From assembly GCF_003287275.1 (NCBI RefSeq), contig NZ_QEVW01000009.1, positions 412,034 through 476,033 of the forward strand: DNA of 64,000 bases. The letters are read 5' to 3'. The position numbers and the translations under genes are program-made. The notes below the pieces were generated by a model. The model was not told where the DNA came from, did not search any database, and was given only the letters and a program-made list of their open reading frames with translations. The stretch comes from Paenibacillus taichungensis. GTDB taxonomy: Bacteria; Bacillota; Bacilli; Paenibacillales; Paenibacillaceae. Shown one piece after another: positions 24,284-33,080 of the stretch; the first letter of the stretch is position 1, and each line of letters starts with the position of its first letter.

Positions 24284-25738
24284 ATGAGTATGAAATGGAT
24301 CGAGGTCATTATGCCGCAGCTGGCGGAATCGCTGGTCTCGGCTACCATTGCCAAATGGTTGAAAAAACCGGGTGACCGGGTTGAACAATACGAACCGATC
24401 TGTGAAGTGATTACGGATAAAGTCAACGCTGAGATTCCATCAACTGTTGATGGAATTATGGGTGACCTGTTGGTCGAAGAAGGTACGACCATTGCGGTTG
24501 GCGAAGCCATCTGCCGCATGCAGGTAGCTGCTTCTGATTCGGAAGCAGCAGAACAAGTAACACAAACTTCGCAGCAACAGAATGGTGATCATGTTCATGC
24601 ACAACAAAGTGCGAACTATGTACCTGTTGCTGGTGCAGCGGGTACAACAGGTCATGATCCCAATCAGCCGATGCGTAACCGCTATTCTCCTGCGGTTCAA
24701 TCCCTTGCAGCGGAACATGGTCTGAACTTGCAGAGCATTCAGGGCACTGGAGCAGGTGGACGGATTACACGTAAGGATGTACTGACAGTGATTGCACAGG
24801 GTGGAAACACGGGCGCAACGTCTGCACAGTCTTCTACTGTAGCAGGACAGCATGCCTCTTCGGGAGTAACTTCAGGTTCTCCTTTCAGCGGATTGAATCG
24901 GGGGAATGCAGACTTGGGCGTATCTGCAGGAGAAACAGTTCCAGCAGCCGACGCAGGCGTTCCTGTAAGACATTCCGGCATACACCTGACCGAAAGTCCG
25001 AAAATTCCGCAAATCGAAGTAGAGGGTGGCGGACAAGGAAGATCCGAATACTTCATCGACGTTACTCCAGTTCGTAATGCCATTGCTCGTAATATGCGTC
25101 AAAGTGTATCGGAAATCCCTCACGCGTGGACGATGATTGAAGTAGACGTGACGAACCTGGTGATGCTGCGCAACAAACTTAAGGATGAGTTCAAGCGCAA
25201 AGAAGGTATCAATCTGACGTACCTGTCCTTCATGATGAAGGGTGTCGTCAATGCCATTAAAGACTACCCAATCATGAACTCCGTCTGGGCTGTTGACAAA
25301 ATTATTGTCAAACGGGATATCAACCTGTCGATGGCAGTAGGTACAGAAGACTCTGTACTGACACCCGTAATTAAACATGCGGATCAGCGCAACATCGCTG
25401 GCCTGGCTCGTGAAATTGATGAGCTGGCACGCAAAACTCGTGAAGGCACATTGAAGCTGGATCATATGCAGGGCGGTACATTCACGGTTAACAATACCGG
25501 ATCATTTGGGTCGATTCTGTCGCAACCTATCATTAACTACCCGCAGGCGGCGATTCTTACATTTGAGTCGATCGTCAAGAAACCTGTGGTCATTAATGAC
25601 ATGATTGCTGTCCGTTCCATGGCGAACCTTTGTCTCTCCTTGGATCATCGTATTCTGGATGGAGTCATTAGCGGACGTTTCCTGCAACGTGTAAAAGAAA
25701 ATCTTGAAGGATATACCATGGAATCGAACGTGTATTAA
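24284..25738 (+). CDS. bkdB: Branched-chain 2-oxoacid dehydrogenase E2, dihydrolipoyl acyltransferase
   Basis: Core of the complex. Residues 1-80 are a lipoyl domain with the modified Lys in TDKVNAEIPS. A Q-rich linker follows, then the E1/E3-binding domain (about 125-160, YSPAVQSLAAEHGLNL...GTGAGGRITRKDVL), a long Ala/Gly/Ser/Thr linker, and the catalytic domain from about 260 ending with the HRxxDG motif in DHRILDGVISGRFL. One lipoyl domain, 484 residues. The downstream lipB, encoding an octanoyltransferase, fits lipoylation of this protein. Confidence 0.93.
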   Translation: MSMKWIEVIMPQLAESLVSATIAKWLKKPGDRVEQYEPICEVITDKVNAEIPSTVDGIMGDLLVEEGTTIAVGEAICRMQVAASDSEAAEQVTQTSQQQNGDHVHAQQSANYVPVAGAAGTTGHDPNQPMRNRYSPAVQSLAAEHGLNLQSIQGTGAGGRITRKDVLTVIAQGGNTGATSAQSSTVAGQHASSGVTSGSPFSGLNRGNADLGVSAGETVPAADAGVPVRHSGIHLTESPKIPQIEVEGGGQGRSEYFIDVTPVRNAIARNMRQSVSEIPHAWTMIEVDVTNLVMLRNKLKDEFKRKEGINLTYLSFMMKGVVNAIKDYPIMNSVWAVDKIIVKRDINLSMAVGTEDSVLTPVIKHADQRNIAGLAREIDELARKTREGTLKLDHMQGGTFTVNNTGSFGSILSQPIINYPQAAILTFESIVKKPVVINDMIAVRSMANLCLSLDHRILDGVISGRFLQRVKENLEGYTMESNVY

Positions 25739-25802
25739 GAGAGAGCAATTGCATCATTTCAATGAGTTACTAATGATGCCAAGCGCTGAATAGATGGATA
25801 AT

Positions 25803-25846
25803 GGGAAAGTGTATGTGCCAATGGCCGTGCACTTTTCCCGTTTTCT
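25803..25846 (+). terminator. Terminator of the bkd cluster
   Basis: GGGAAAGTG pairs with CACTTTTCCC (one bulge) and is followed by GTTTTCTT. Confidence 0.75.
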
Positions 25847-25904
25847 TCATTAGAATGCTCATCATTATACAATGAACATTGAAACAGAAGGGTGTGGGGG
25901 AATC

Positions 25905-26612
25905 ATGAGCAAGCCGCTGGATGTTGTGTACATACCGATGCTTGATTATGAAGAGGCTTGGAACCGCCAGAAAGCGATTGTGCAGCAACTGGATGAGGGA
26001 GAAGGCGCTGAACAGATGCTGTTGCTCCAGCATCCGCCGACGTATACGATCGGTTCACAGAATCACCCGGAGCACCTGCTTCTTAGTGAAGACGAGCTGC
26101 GGGAGCAAGGCATCTCCTTGTTTCAAATTGACCGCGGCGGTGATATTACTTATCATGGCCCTGGCCAGTTGGTAGGTTACCCGTTACTTGTTCTTGGGCG
26201 GGATGAAGCCTTGGATTTACATGGCTATTTACGTTGTCTGGAGCAGATGATTATTGATTACCTGGCTGATCAGGGTATTGAAGCGGGACGTAAAGAATCT
26301 TACACAGGTGTATGGATCGGAGATTTGAAAATTGCCGCCATCGGCGTAAAGTTCAATCGGTGTAAACATCGGCGCGGCTTCGTGACGAGTCACGGATTTG
26401 CTTTTAATATCACCTCAGGCATTCAGCACGCAGGCTTTCAGGGGATTGTTCCTTGCGGGATTGAGCAGTATGGTGTGACCTCGTTGGAGGATATTACAGG
26501 CAAGACCTTCACTGTAGAGCAGGTTGCGCAGGATATCGTTCCATATTTTAATCGGATTTTTCCGTATGAGATTACCTGGATTACAGAAAAAGAAGCCCTT
26601 CCCCGTCTGTAA
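25905..26612 (+). CDS. lipB: Lipoyl(octanoyl) transferase LipB
   Basis: Transfers octanoyl groups from ACP to lipoyl domains. 235 residues from the ATG at 25905, which has GGGGGA upstream; an in-frame ATG at 25872 lacks one. Motifs: HPPTYTIGS, the RGGDITYHGPGQLVGYP signature, the catalytic Lys in KIAAIGVKFNRCKHRRGFVTSHG, and the catalytic Cys in GIVPCGI. It is next to the 2-oxoacid dehydrogenase genes whose E2 needs lipoate. Confidence 0.93.
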   Translation: MSKPLDVVYIPMLDYEEAWNRQKAIVQQLDEGEGAEQMLLLQHPPTYTIGSQNHPEHLLLSEDELREQGISLFQIDRGGDITYHGPGQLVGYPLLVLGRDEALDLHGYLRCLEQMIIDYLADQGIEAGRKESYTGVWIGDLKIAAIGVKFNRCKHRRGFVTSHGFAFNITSGIQHAGFQGIVPCGIEQYGVTSLEDITGKTFTVEQVAQDIVPYFNRIFPYEITWITEKEALPRL

Positions 26613-26639
26613 ATCAGACAGTCAAAAGGCTTCATGTTT

Positions 26640-26741
26640 CTATCCGAACAATAAAGGTTCGAGCGCAATGAAAAGGGTGGACCCAATCATGGCGAGCAGC
26701 ATGAGATAGATAATGATGCGGAACCATTTCTTTTTTTGCAT
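26640..26741 (-). CDS. prli42: Prli42-like stressosome membrane miniprotein
   Basis: A 33-residue peptide, basic head MQKKKWFR then one transmembrane helix IIIYLMLLAMIGSTLFIAL, with AAAGGAG 8 bases upstream. Length, K-rich start, Y-L-M and S-T pattern resemble Prli42, the membrane anchor of the stressosome described in Listeria. The long minus-strand frame extending to 26897 is only the upstream extension of this. It is divergent from the pepT-like gene. The family assignment is by eye. Confidence 0.6.
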   Translation of the reverse strand: MQKKKWFRIIIYLMLLAMIGSTLFIALEPLLFG

Positions 26742-26822
26742 GAAGAGAACTCCTTTCAACAAATAAATAAACAGACCATAGTAATTGTATTGTACCGTAT
26801 CCACGAAAGGTAGGAAAGTCCT

Positions 26823-27956
26823 ATGATAAAACAGCAACGTGTTATTGATCAGTTTATGGAACTGGTGCAGATTGATAGTGAAACAACCCATGAACAAAAT
26901 ATATCAAAAGTGCTAAAAGATCAGTTTACTCAGCTGGGCCTCAGTGTATATGAGGACGACACTATGGAGAAAACCGGACATGGTGCGGGTAATCTCGTAA
27001 TTACCTGGGAAGCCGAGGGTGCGGAAGAAGCATCACCAATCTTTTTTACATGTCATATGGATACCGTAACGCCTGGACAAGGAATTAAACCTGAGCTGGG
27101 TGAAGATGGCTGGATTCGCAGTGACGGCACGACAATTCTGGGTGCAGATGACAAAGCGGGGATCGCCGCTTTGTTTGAAGCGATTCGAGCTATTCAAGAG
27201 AACAACCTTCCACATGGAAAAATTCAATTTGTGATTACCGTAGGTGAAGAGTCGGGTCTGGTTGGTGCACGCGCAATGAATCCGAAGGATATTGAAGCCG
27301 AGTTCGGTTATGCCCTGGATTCCAACGGAGCCGTGGGTACTATCTGTGTGGCTGCTCCAGCCAGAGCTGAAATTCAGATGAAGATCTATGGGAAATCCGC
27401 ACATGCGGGCGTGAATCCGGAAGACGGCATCAGTGCCATCCAAGTGGCGGCCAAAGCCATTGCAGCGATGAAGCTGGGACGAATTGATGATGAGACTACG
27501 GCGAACATCGGCAAATTCCAGGGCGGATCAGCACTGAACGTCGTCTGCGATTTTGTGCAGATTGAGGCTGAGGCACGCAGTATTGTGCAGGAGAAGGTAG
27601 AACTTCAAGTGGCCCAGATGCGTGAAGCATTGGAAACGACATGCCGCAAATACGGTGCAACCGCTGAATTCCGCAGTGAGATCCTGTATCCTGCATTTGG
27701 CTTCCATGATGAACATGAGGTTGTTCAGCTTGCACAGCGTGCCATTCGGAGCCTGGGGCTGGAGACTAGCACGTTTGCATCCGGTGGTGGCAGTGATGCC
27801 AACATCTTTAATGGGTTCAACATACCCACGGTCAACCTGGCTGTAGGCTATGAAGACATCCATACGACGAAAGAACGCATCCGAGCCGAGGATATTGTGA
27901 AACTATCTGAAGTGGTTGTAGCTATTATTCAGGAAACGGCTGCGAGTAAAAAATAA
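26823..27956 (+). CDS. PepT-like M20 metallopeptidase (YqjE type)
   Basis: Cytoplasmic zinc peptidase of 377 residues, tripeptidase-T-like. Metal ligands are visible as the His in TCHMDTV, the bridging Asp in LGADDKAG, VGEESGLVGA for the catalytic Glu pair, and a His near the C-terminus in YEDIHTTKERI. SAHAGVNPEDG belongs to the dimerisation domain. AAAGGTAGGAAAG precedes the ATG. Same neighbourhood as yqjE in B. subtilis. Substrate is inferred as small peptides. Confidence 0.88.
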   Translation: MIKQQRVIDQFMELVQIDSETTHEQNISKVLKDQFTQLGLSVYEDDTMEKTGHGAGNLVITWEAEGAEEASPIFFTCHMDTVTPGQGIKPELGEDGWIRSDGTTILGADDKAGIAALFEAIRAIQENNLPHGKIQFVITVGEESGLVGARAMNPKDIEAEFGYALDSNGAVGTICVAAPARAEIQMKIYGKSAHAGVNPEDGISAIQVAAKAIAAMKLGRIDDETTANIGKFQGGSALNVVCDFVQIEAEARSIVQEKVELQVAQMREALETTCRKYGATAEFRSEILYPAFGFHDEHEVVQLAQRAIRSLGLETSTFASGGGSDANIFNGFNIPTVNLAVGYEDIHTTKERIRAEDIVKLSEVVVAIIQETAASKK

Positions 27957-27995
27957 TCAAAGAGACTGAGGGTGAAACTCCCCCGTTCTTCAACT

Positions 27996-28037
27996 GAAAA
28001 GTCCGAATCCGGTACAAACCGAGTTCGGACTTTTTGG
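27996..28037 (+). terminator. Terminator after the pepT-like gene
   Basis: AAAAGTCCGAA-TCCGGT pairs with ACCGAG-TTCGGACTTTTT around a short loop. Confidence 0.9.
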
Positions 28038-28082
28038 CAAAACCATGTTATATTTCATGGGTATTGCAGACCAAGAATAGAA

Positions 28083-28217
28083 TCATTTACGTCCAGCGAG
28101 CATATCGATTAACTTAGCATCTGGACCCCACTCACGCACCCATTGTTTGAGTATGAGCTGGACTTGTCTGGCTTGTCCGACCACGTGTACGGATTGCGGT
28201 GTTAAATAACTGTTCAT
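28083..28217 (-). CDS. mciZ: MciZ-like FtsZ inhibitor peptide
   Basis: A 44-residue peptide beginning MNSYLTPQSVHVVGQARQV. The stretch VHVVGQARQVQLILKQW matches the pattern of B. subtilis MciZ (V-x-L-V-G-K-A then an amphipathic helix with L-K), a mother-cell peptide that blocks FtsZ assembly during sporulation. Position next to nudF, transcribed divergently, also agrees. The ribosome site on the minus strand is AGGGGGA. The assignment is by short-sequence resemblance, so moderate confidence. Confidence 0.6.
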   Translation of the reverse strand: MNSYLTPQSVHVVGQARQVQLILKQWVREWGPDAKLIDMLAGRK

Positions 28218-28338
28218 TGGTTGTCCCCCTGATTTGTTATATTTGTTTGAAATCGCTATAAGCTCACCATATGCCAAAATACAGAGCTTTATACGTATAA
28301 AGAGAACCAAAATTCGAAGAAGTGGAGTTGAAGAACAG

Positions 28339-28914
28339 ATGAATTCAATCAATCATAAGCATCCTGCCAATCCAAAACTTGACGAAGAGACGATATCGAC
28401 AAAGCCCATCTTCGAGGGCAAAGTTATTTCCCTTCAAGTCGACACGGTCAAGCTGCCTAACGGTCAGACCGCTACCCGTGAGATCATCCGTCACCCTGGA
28501 GCAGTAGCTGTCCTCGCGCTGAATGGCGATCGTATGCTGGTCGTTGATCAGTATCGTCAGGCCATGGGACGTACCGAAGTTGAGATTCCGGCAGGCAAAC
28601 TGGACCCAGGAGAAGAACCTGAAGTGGCAGCAGCGCGTGAATTGCGCGAAGAAACCGGTTATGTAGCCAAATCACTGCGGCATCTGCGTTCGTTTTACAC
28701 TTCGCCGGGATTTGCGGATGAGATCATCCATCTGTACATCGCTGAGGAGCTCGAAGCAGGGGACATGGCTTTGGACGAAGATGAATTTCTTGAAGTGTCC
28801 GAGATTACAATTGAAGAGGCTTATCAGTTGATGGATCAGAATCGGATCAGTGATGCCAAAACGATGATGGCTGTGTATGCATGGGATCTTTACAGAACGA
28901 CAGGACGGTTTTAA
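28339..28914 (+). CDS. nudF: ADP-ribose pyrophosphatase (NUDIX)
   Basis: A 191-residue NUDIX hydrolase cleaving ADP-ribose to AMP and ribose 5-phosphate. The full Nudix box GKLDPGEEPEVAAARELREETGYV is seen in parts: GX5E at GKLDPGEE and REXXEE as RELREETG. The N-terminal sheet and FYTSPGFADEIIHLY are typical of NudF. The ATG at 28339 is chosen over the longer frame because GTGGAG lies upstream. The stop overlaps the next start (TAATG), so the two are coupled. Confidence 0.9.
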   Translation: MNSINHKHPANPKLDEETISTKPIFEGKVISLQVDTVKLPNGQTATREIIRHPGAVAVLALNGDRMLVVDQYRQAMGRTEVEIPAGKLDPGEEPEVAAARELREETGYVAKSLRHLRSFYTSPGFADEIIHLYIAEELEAGDMALDEDEFLEVSEITIEEAYQLMDQNRISDAKTMMAVYAWDLYRTTGRF

Positions 28915-30134
28915 TGATGAATGAGCAGCAGGCAGCGTCTGCAGGGTGGGAGCCTTGTTATGCAGATCTCCATATTCACATTGGACGAACTTCGCGCGGT
29001 GAAACAGTTAAAATCAGTGGCAGCCGTGATTTGACATTCGAGAACATTGCTAGAGAAGCCTCGGATCGCAAAGGAATTCATCTACTCGGTGTCATTGATT
29101 GTCACTCTCCGGTTGTACAGCTGGACATCGAACAGCTGCTTGAGAACGGCACGATGTCCGAGCTGGAGGGAGGGGGTATTGCGTATCAGGATACAACCAT
29201 CCTGCTGGGTACGGAATTGGAGCTGCGTGAGCCAGGAATGCGGGAGTTTCATATGCTGGCCTACTTCCGTGATCTGAAAACCATGAAGTCCTTCACGGAC
29301 TGGATGAAACGTTATATGAAAAATGTAAACCTGAGCTCACAGCGGGTATATGTACCCGCACTTGAGATGCAGGCCGAGATAAAGGCGCGTGGCGGGCTAA
29401 TTGTGCCAGCGCATGCGTTCACACCGCATAAAGGCATATACGGAAGCACAGCCCCTCGTATGGCCGATGTGCTGGATACTAGCCTGATCGATGCGGTTGA
29501 GCTTGGGCTAAGCTCCGATTCTTCCATGGCCAGTTATATTCGGGAACTGGAGCAAGTTCCTTTTTTAACTAACTCGGATGCTCATTCTCTGGGCAAGATT
29601 GGACGAGAGTACAACCAGTTACAACTCGAGAAGCCTTCCTTTGACGAATTCAATATGGCACTTAAAGGACAGGCAGGTAGAAGCCTTACAGCCAATTACG
29701 GTTTGAATCCAAGACTTGGCAAATACCACCGCACCTATTGTGCATCTTGTGGAAGCATTATGGATGAGCAAGCGATGTCGGCAGAACGTTGTCCATACTG
29801 TGGCAGTATGAAACTTGTGCAAGGTGTGCTCGATCGCATACTGGCAATCGCGGATCGGGAGAGTCCGCATGTTCCAGCAAACCGACCGGCTTATCACTAT
29901 CAGGTACCATTGGAATTCATCCCGGGTTTGGGGAAAGCCAAATTGCGCCAGCTGCTGGATCGTTTTGGTACCGAAATGAACGTATTACATCGTACAAGCG
30001 AGGATGAACTTGCAGAGGTCGTTGGACAGGTACTTGCAGGTCTTATCGTTGCTGCGCGGAATGGCCAACTGGAACTGTCATCTGGTGGTGGAGGCACTTA
30101 CGGAAAAGTGTCCAACAAGGAAAGAATAGAGTAA
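28914..30134 (+). CDS. EndoQ-family PHP-domain protein
   Basis: 406 residues from the ATG at 28914, overlapping the nudF stop. The N-terminal PHP-type metal domain has DLHIHIG and VIDCHSPV; further metal ligands appear as PAHAFTP and LTNSDAHSLG. A C4 zinc knuckle (CASCG...CPYCG, from about residue 276) and a helix-hairpin-helix-like segment (IPGLGKAKLRQLLDRFG) follow. This is the endonuclease Q layout; archaeal EndoQ nicks DNA 5' of deaminated bases. Bacterial relatives are less studied, so DNA repair is inferred. Confidence 0.8.
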   Translation: MMNEQQAASAGWEPCYADLHIHIGRTSRGETVKISGSRDLTFENIAREASDRKGIHLLGVIDCHSPVVQLDIEQLLENGTMSELEGGGIAYQDTTILLGTELELREPGMREFHMLAYFRDLKTMKSFTDWMKRYMKNVNLSSQRVYVPALEMQAEIKARGGLIVPAHAFTPHKGIYGSTAPRMADVLDTSLIDAVELGLSSDSSMASYIRELEQVPFLTNSDAHSLGKIGREYNQLQLEKPSFDEFNMALKGQAGRSLTANYGLNPRLGKYHRTYCASCGSIMDEQAMSAERCPYCGSMKLVQGVLDRILAIADRESPHVPANRPAYHYQVPLEFIPGLGKAKLRQLLDRFGTEMNVLHRTSEDELAEVVGQVLAGLIVAARNGQLELSSGGGGTYGKVSNKERIE

Positions 30135-30321
30135 AGGAGTTTACGGCAGGTTCGTAAAGTGAGTAAGCACCATTTGGTGCGGGAATGGCATTTTGTCATG
30201 GAGAAGGAATTGGAATCTGGACAAGAAGTCATACGTGTGCTTTCCGGTTCATAAGAATGACTATGAGGATTTCACTCGTTATCCTTGCAGCATGATAACC
30301 GGAAAGGGGACCCGTACCTGT

Positions 30322-30951
30322 ATGCGTTCTGCCTACTTCACATTCAAAGGCCAAACCTCTTTATATGTATTTGTGGCTGTCTTGTTCCTGGTGGGTGTCA
30401 TTTTTGGCGCCCTGATGGTTAATGCCCTATCCCTTGAACAGCGCCAGGATCTGGAGGGATACCTCGGTAACTTCTTCATGACGGTACAGCACAGCGGACA
30501 AGTGATTGAGACAGGAACCTATTGGGACATTGCCATGCTTCATTTAAAGTGGGTTGGTCTGATTTTCATTCTGGGCTTATCGGTCATCGGTCTGCCGGGC
30601 ATATTGGTTCTGGATTTTCTGAAAGGTGTGCTCATTGGTTTTACCGTGGGGTACCTTGTTGGACAGTATTCATGGAAAGGGCTGTTGTTTGCCCTGGTTT
30701 CCGTTGCGCCTCATAATTTATTCGTGATTCCGGTGCTGCTCATTTGCAGTGTGTCGGCCATGACCTTTTCGTTATACATTATTCGGAACCGTGTTCTGAT
30801 GCAGCGGACACCAGGTCGTCAGAAACCTTTTGCTTCATATATCGTGTTAACTCTCGTTATGGCAGCACTGCTGTTAGGGGTTGCGTCATTTGAAACATGG
30901 GTTACACCTGCGATGATGCGCTGGGTCACACCGATGCTGCTACCAGCTTAG
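30322..30951 (+). CDS. spoIIM: Stage II sporulation protein M
   Basis: Multispanning membrane protein of the SpoIID-IIM-IIP engulfment machinery. 209 residues from the ATG at 30322, favoured by GGAAAGGGGA at 30301-30310; the frame is open further upstream without a good site. About five hydrophobic segments (VFVAVLFLVGVIFGALMVNAL; VGLIFILGLSVIGLPGILVL; and others) and APHNLFVIP are typical. The order spoIIM-fur-yqzK-xerD follows B. subtilis. The 187 bases before it hold only a small GCACCA/TGGTGC repeat. Confidence 0.92.
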   Translation: MRSAYFTFKGQTSLYVFVAVLFLVGVIFGALMVNALSLEQRQDLEGYLGNFFMTVQHSGQVIETGTYWDIAMLHLKWVGLIFILGLSVIGLPGILVLDFLKGVLIGFTVGYLVGQYSWKGLLFALVSVAPHNLFVIPVLLICSVSAMTFSLYIIRNRVLMQRTPGRQKPFASYIVLTLVMAALLLGVASFETWVTPAMMRWVTPMLLPA

Positions 30952-30975
30952 CTTTGCGCGTGACAGTGTAAAATG

Positions 30976-31005
30976 TTGACTTTAATTATGTACTCCCCCT
31001 ATAAT
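30976..31005 (+). promoter_or_regulatory. Sigma-A promoter of fur
   Basis: TTGACT (30976-30981), an 18-base spacer and a perfect TATAAT (31000-31005), 55 bases before the fur start. No Fur or PerR operator is evident over it. Confidence 0.75.
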
Positions 31006-31059
31006 GAAAGAAGTGGGTTAAGTTGCAGTGTGCAGTGATTTCCTAGGGGGAGGGAGAAA

Positions 31060-31527
31060 ATGGAAGCACGGATCGATAAAATTAAGCAGCAACTACAGTC
31101 CCAAGGATATAAATTAACGCCCCAGCGGGAAGCCACCGTAAGAGTACTTCTTGAGAATGAAGAAGATCATCTGAGCGCAGAAGACGTATTCATGCTCGTG
31201 AAAGAAAAGGCTCCCGAAATCGGTCTCGCAACCGTGTACCGTACCCTCGAACTGCTGAGTGAGCTGCATGTTGTAGAGAAAATCAACTTCGGCGACGGTG
31301 TAGCGCGTTATGATCTACGCGGAGATACATCCAAGCATCACCATCATCACTTAATCTGTGTTCAATGCGGAAGTATGGATGAAATACGTGAAGACTGGCT
31401 TGGACCGCTTGAAGAGCGACTGGAGCGGGAATTTAACTTTTCGGTAGTAGATCACCGACTGGATTTCCATGGGATTTGTTACCGTTGCAAAGCTAAAAAT
31501 GACCAGAAGCCCAAAGACGAAGAATAA
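31060..31527 (+). CDS. fur: Ferric uptake regulator Fur
   Basis: Iron-dependent repressor, 155 residues. The N-terminal winged helix (LTPQREATVRVLLEN; GLATVYRTLELLSEL) is followed by the metal-binding core with HHHHHLICVQCG (about 88-99), the structural CxxC, and a second CYRC near the C-terminus. The run of His after SK is Fur-like rather than PerR- or Zur-like. GGGGGAGGGAG precedes the ATG. Its likely targets include the five Fur boxes found at 11-15.4 kb. Confidence 0.95.
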   Translation: MEARIDKIKQQLQSQGYKLTPQREATVRVLLENEEDHLSAEDVFMLVKEKAPEIGLATVYRTLELLSELHVVEKINFGDGVARYDLRGDTSKHHHHHLICVQCGSMDEIREDWLGPLEERLEREFNFSVVDHRLDFHGICYRCKAKNDQKPKDEE

Positions 31528-31540
31528 CATAGCATATCTT

Positions 31541-31578
31541 CAAGCTCTCACCGGCGGTTTTGACGGGAGAGCTTTTTT
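31541..31578 (+). terminator. Terminator of fur
   Basis: AAGCTCTC (31541-31548) pairs with GAGAGCTT (31567-31574), with CCGG/GACGG partly pairing inside, followed by T residues. Confidence 0.85.
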
Positions 31579-31684
31579 GGTCCAGCGTGTGATGTGAGGT
31601 TTACCCTGAATGTCATATTCCTGTGTTCGGTAACATACCCTGATTCTAGACGAGTCGGATTCGAACCAGAAAGGGGTACAACCC

Positions 31685-31927
31685 ATGATTATATCGCTGC
31701 GGAGAGGACTCCGTTTTATTCGATTTATCGTATTTTTTGCTGCATTAGTTTATCTGTTCTATCATGTCCTGGATTTGTTCAACGGATGGATCTCACCTGT
31801 GGACCAATATCAGATGCCAACAGGAAATGCGGTTAAAGTATTTCAGGAAACGGTTTGGCCAAGTAACGGGGAAGGACGTCCTACAATGGCAGAGCGTCTC
31901 CGTTTATTTTATTGGTACGGAGAGTAG
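31685..31927 (+). CDS. yqzK: YqzK-like DUF4227 protein
   Basis: An 80-residue protein with one transmembrane helix at about 12-32 (FIRFIVFFAALVYLFYHVL) and a short hydrophilic domain ending in LRLFYWYGE, typical of DUF4227. GAAAGGGG lies before the ATG. Position between fur and xerD matches B. subtilis yqzK. Function unknown. Confidence 0.85.
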   Translation: MIISLRRGLRFIRFIVFFAALVYLFYHVLDLFNGWISPVDQYQMPTGNAVKVFQETVWPSNGEGRPTMAERLRLFYWYGE

Positions 31928-32000
31928 CTGGACAGCCAGGGATGCAAATACGGAAGCAGGTTGCCCGTGTGGCAGTCCTGTCAGATGAGGAGCGTTGTGC

Positions 32001-32891
32001 ATGAAGCAGACGATACACGCCTATGCCTTATACTTGGAAGAGGATAAAGGGATGTCGAGCAGCACGCTGGAATCGTATCTTCGGGACGTGGACAAGTTCA
32101 TCGAATTTGCGGATAAAGAATACGGTATCCGGGAAGCGGAGCAGGTGCGCCGGACGCATGTTATCCTGTTTATAGGTCAGCAGAAACAGGCAGGACGTGC
32201 GAATGCAACCATTGCCCGCAGCGTCGTATCACTGCGCTCCTATTTTCATTTTTTGATGCGGCGTGGTGACATATTACAGGACCCTACGTTTGATGTGGAG
32301 GCTCCAAAAGCAGACAAGACACCGCCGCAGGTGTTGACCGTCCAAGAGATCGAATTGCTGCTCGTCTCCCCCGATACCCGTTCACCGCAAGGGGTGCGTG
32401 ACCGGGCCATGCTGGAGCTATTGTATGCGACAGGCATTCGTGTATCTGAACTGATTGCACTGGATGTGCGGGACGTACAGCCAGGCATGCGCTTTATCCG
32501 CTGTGGAGGTGCCGGTAAAGAACGGATTTTGCCAATAGGTGCGCCTGCAGCAGAGTGGGCAAGTGTTTATGTGAACGAGTACCGCAACCTGCTAATTAAA
32601 AATGATACGGACGAGCAGGCTCTCTTTGTCAACGTATCTGGGAAACGATTAACCCGTCAAGGATTCTGGAAGTTGCTCAAAAAAGCAGCGATGGATGCGG
32701 GAATATCGGGTGAAATTACACCACATACGCTGCGTCATTCCTTTGCCGCTCACCTGATTGCCAGTGGGGCAGATACCCGCGCGGTGCAGGACATGCTCGG
32801 TCACGTGGAGCAGCCTGGGCAACAATATGGACATCATGGCCGCAAAACGATGAAAGAGATTTATGAATCTCATCATCCGCGGGCAAAATAG
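32001..32891 (+). CDS. xerD: Tyrosine recombinase XerD
   Basis: Resolves chromosome dimers at dif with XerC. 296 residues from the ATG at 32001 (GAGGAG at 31987-31992). The N-terminal SAM-like domain is at about 1-85. Catalytic residues are Arg in ATGIRVSEL, Lys in GKERILPIG, HTLRHSFAAHL, the second His in MLGHVE, and Tyr in QQYGHH. The loop between that His and the Tyr, usually like GHxDxSTTQIY, reads GHVEQPGQQY, one residue shorter and without the Ser-Thr-Thr. All hexad residues are still present. Confidence 0.9.
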   Translation: MKQTIHAYALYLEEDKGMSSSTLESYLRDVDKFIEFADKEYGIREAEQVRRTHVILFIGQQKQAGRANATIARSVVSLRSYFHFLMRRGDILQDPTFDVEAPKADKTPPQVLTVQEIELLLVSPDTRSPQGVRDRAMLELLYATGIRVSELIALDVRDVQPGMRFIRCGGAGKERILPIGAPAAEWASVYVNEYRNLLIKNDTDEQALFVNVSGKRLTRQGFWKLLKKAAMDAGISGEITPHTLRHSFAAHLIASGADTRAVQDMLGHVEQPGQQYGHHGRKTMKEIYESHHPRAK

Positions 32892-33080
32892 TTTCTACTT
32901 GGATATAAATCTGCAAAAAAAAGCGGAACAATAGTCCGATTTAGGATAAAATAAATTGAACACATTTAAACGCCGTTATACATAAGCAAATGCATCATTT
33001 AAGCGCGTTGATAACGCGTAGTTTTGATTGATACCATTTGCGGATACAGACGGATCGTTTCAACTCAAGGGGGAACATTT

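Noticed and set aside
24872..25465. 197-residue minus-strand ORF inside the E2 gene
   Set aside because: Complement of a well-conserved coding sequence; no start signal or family features.
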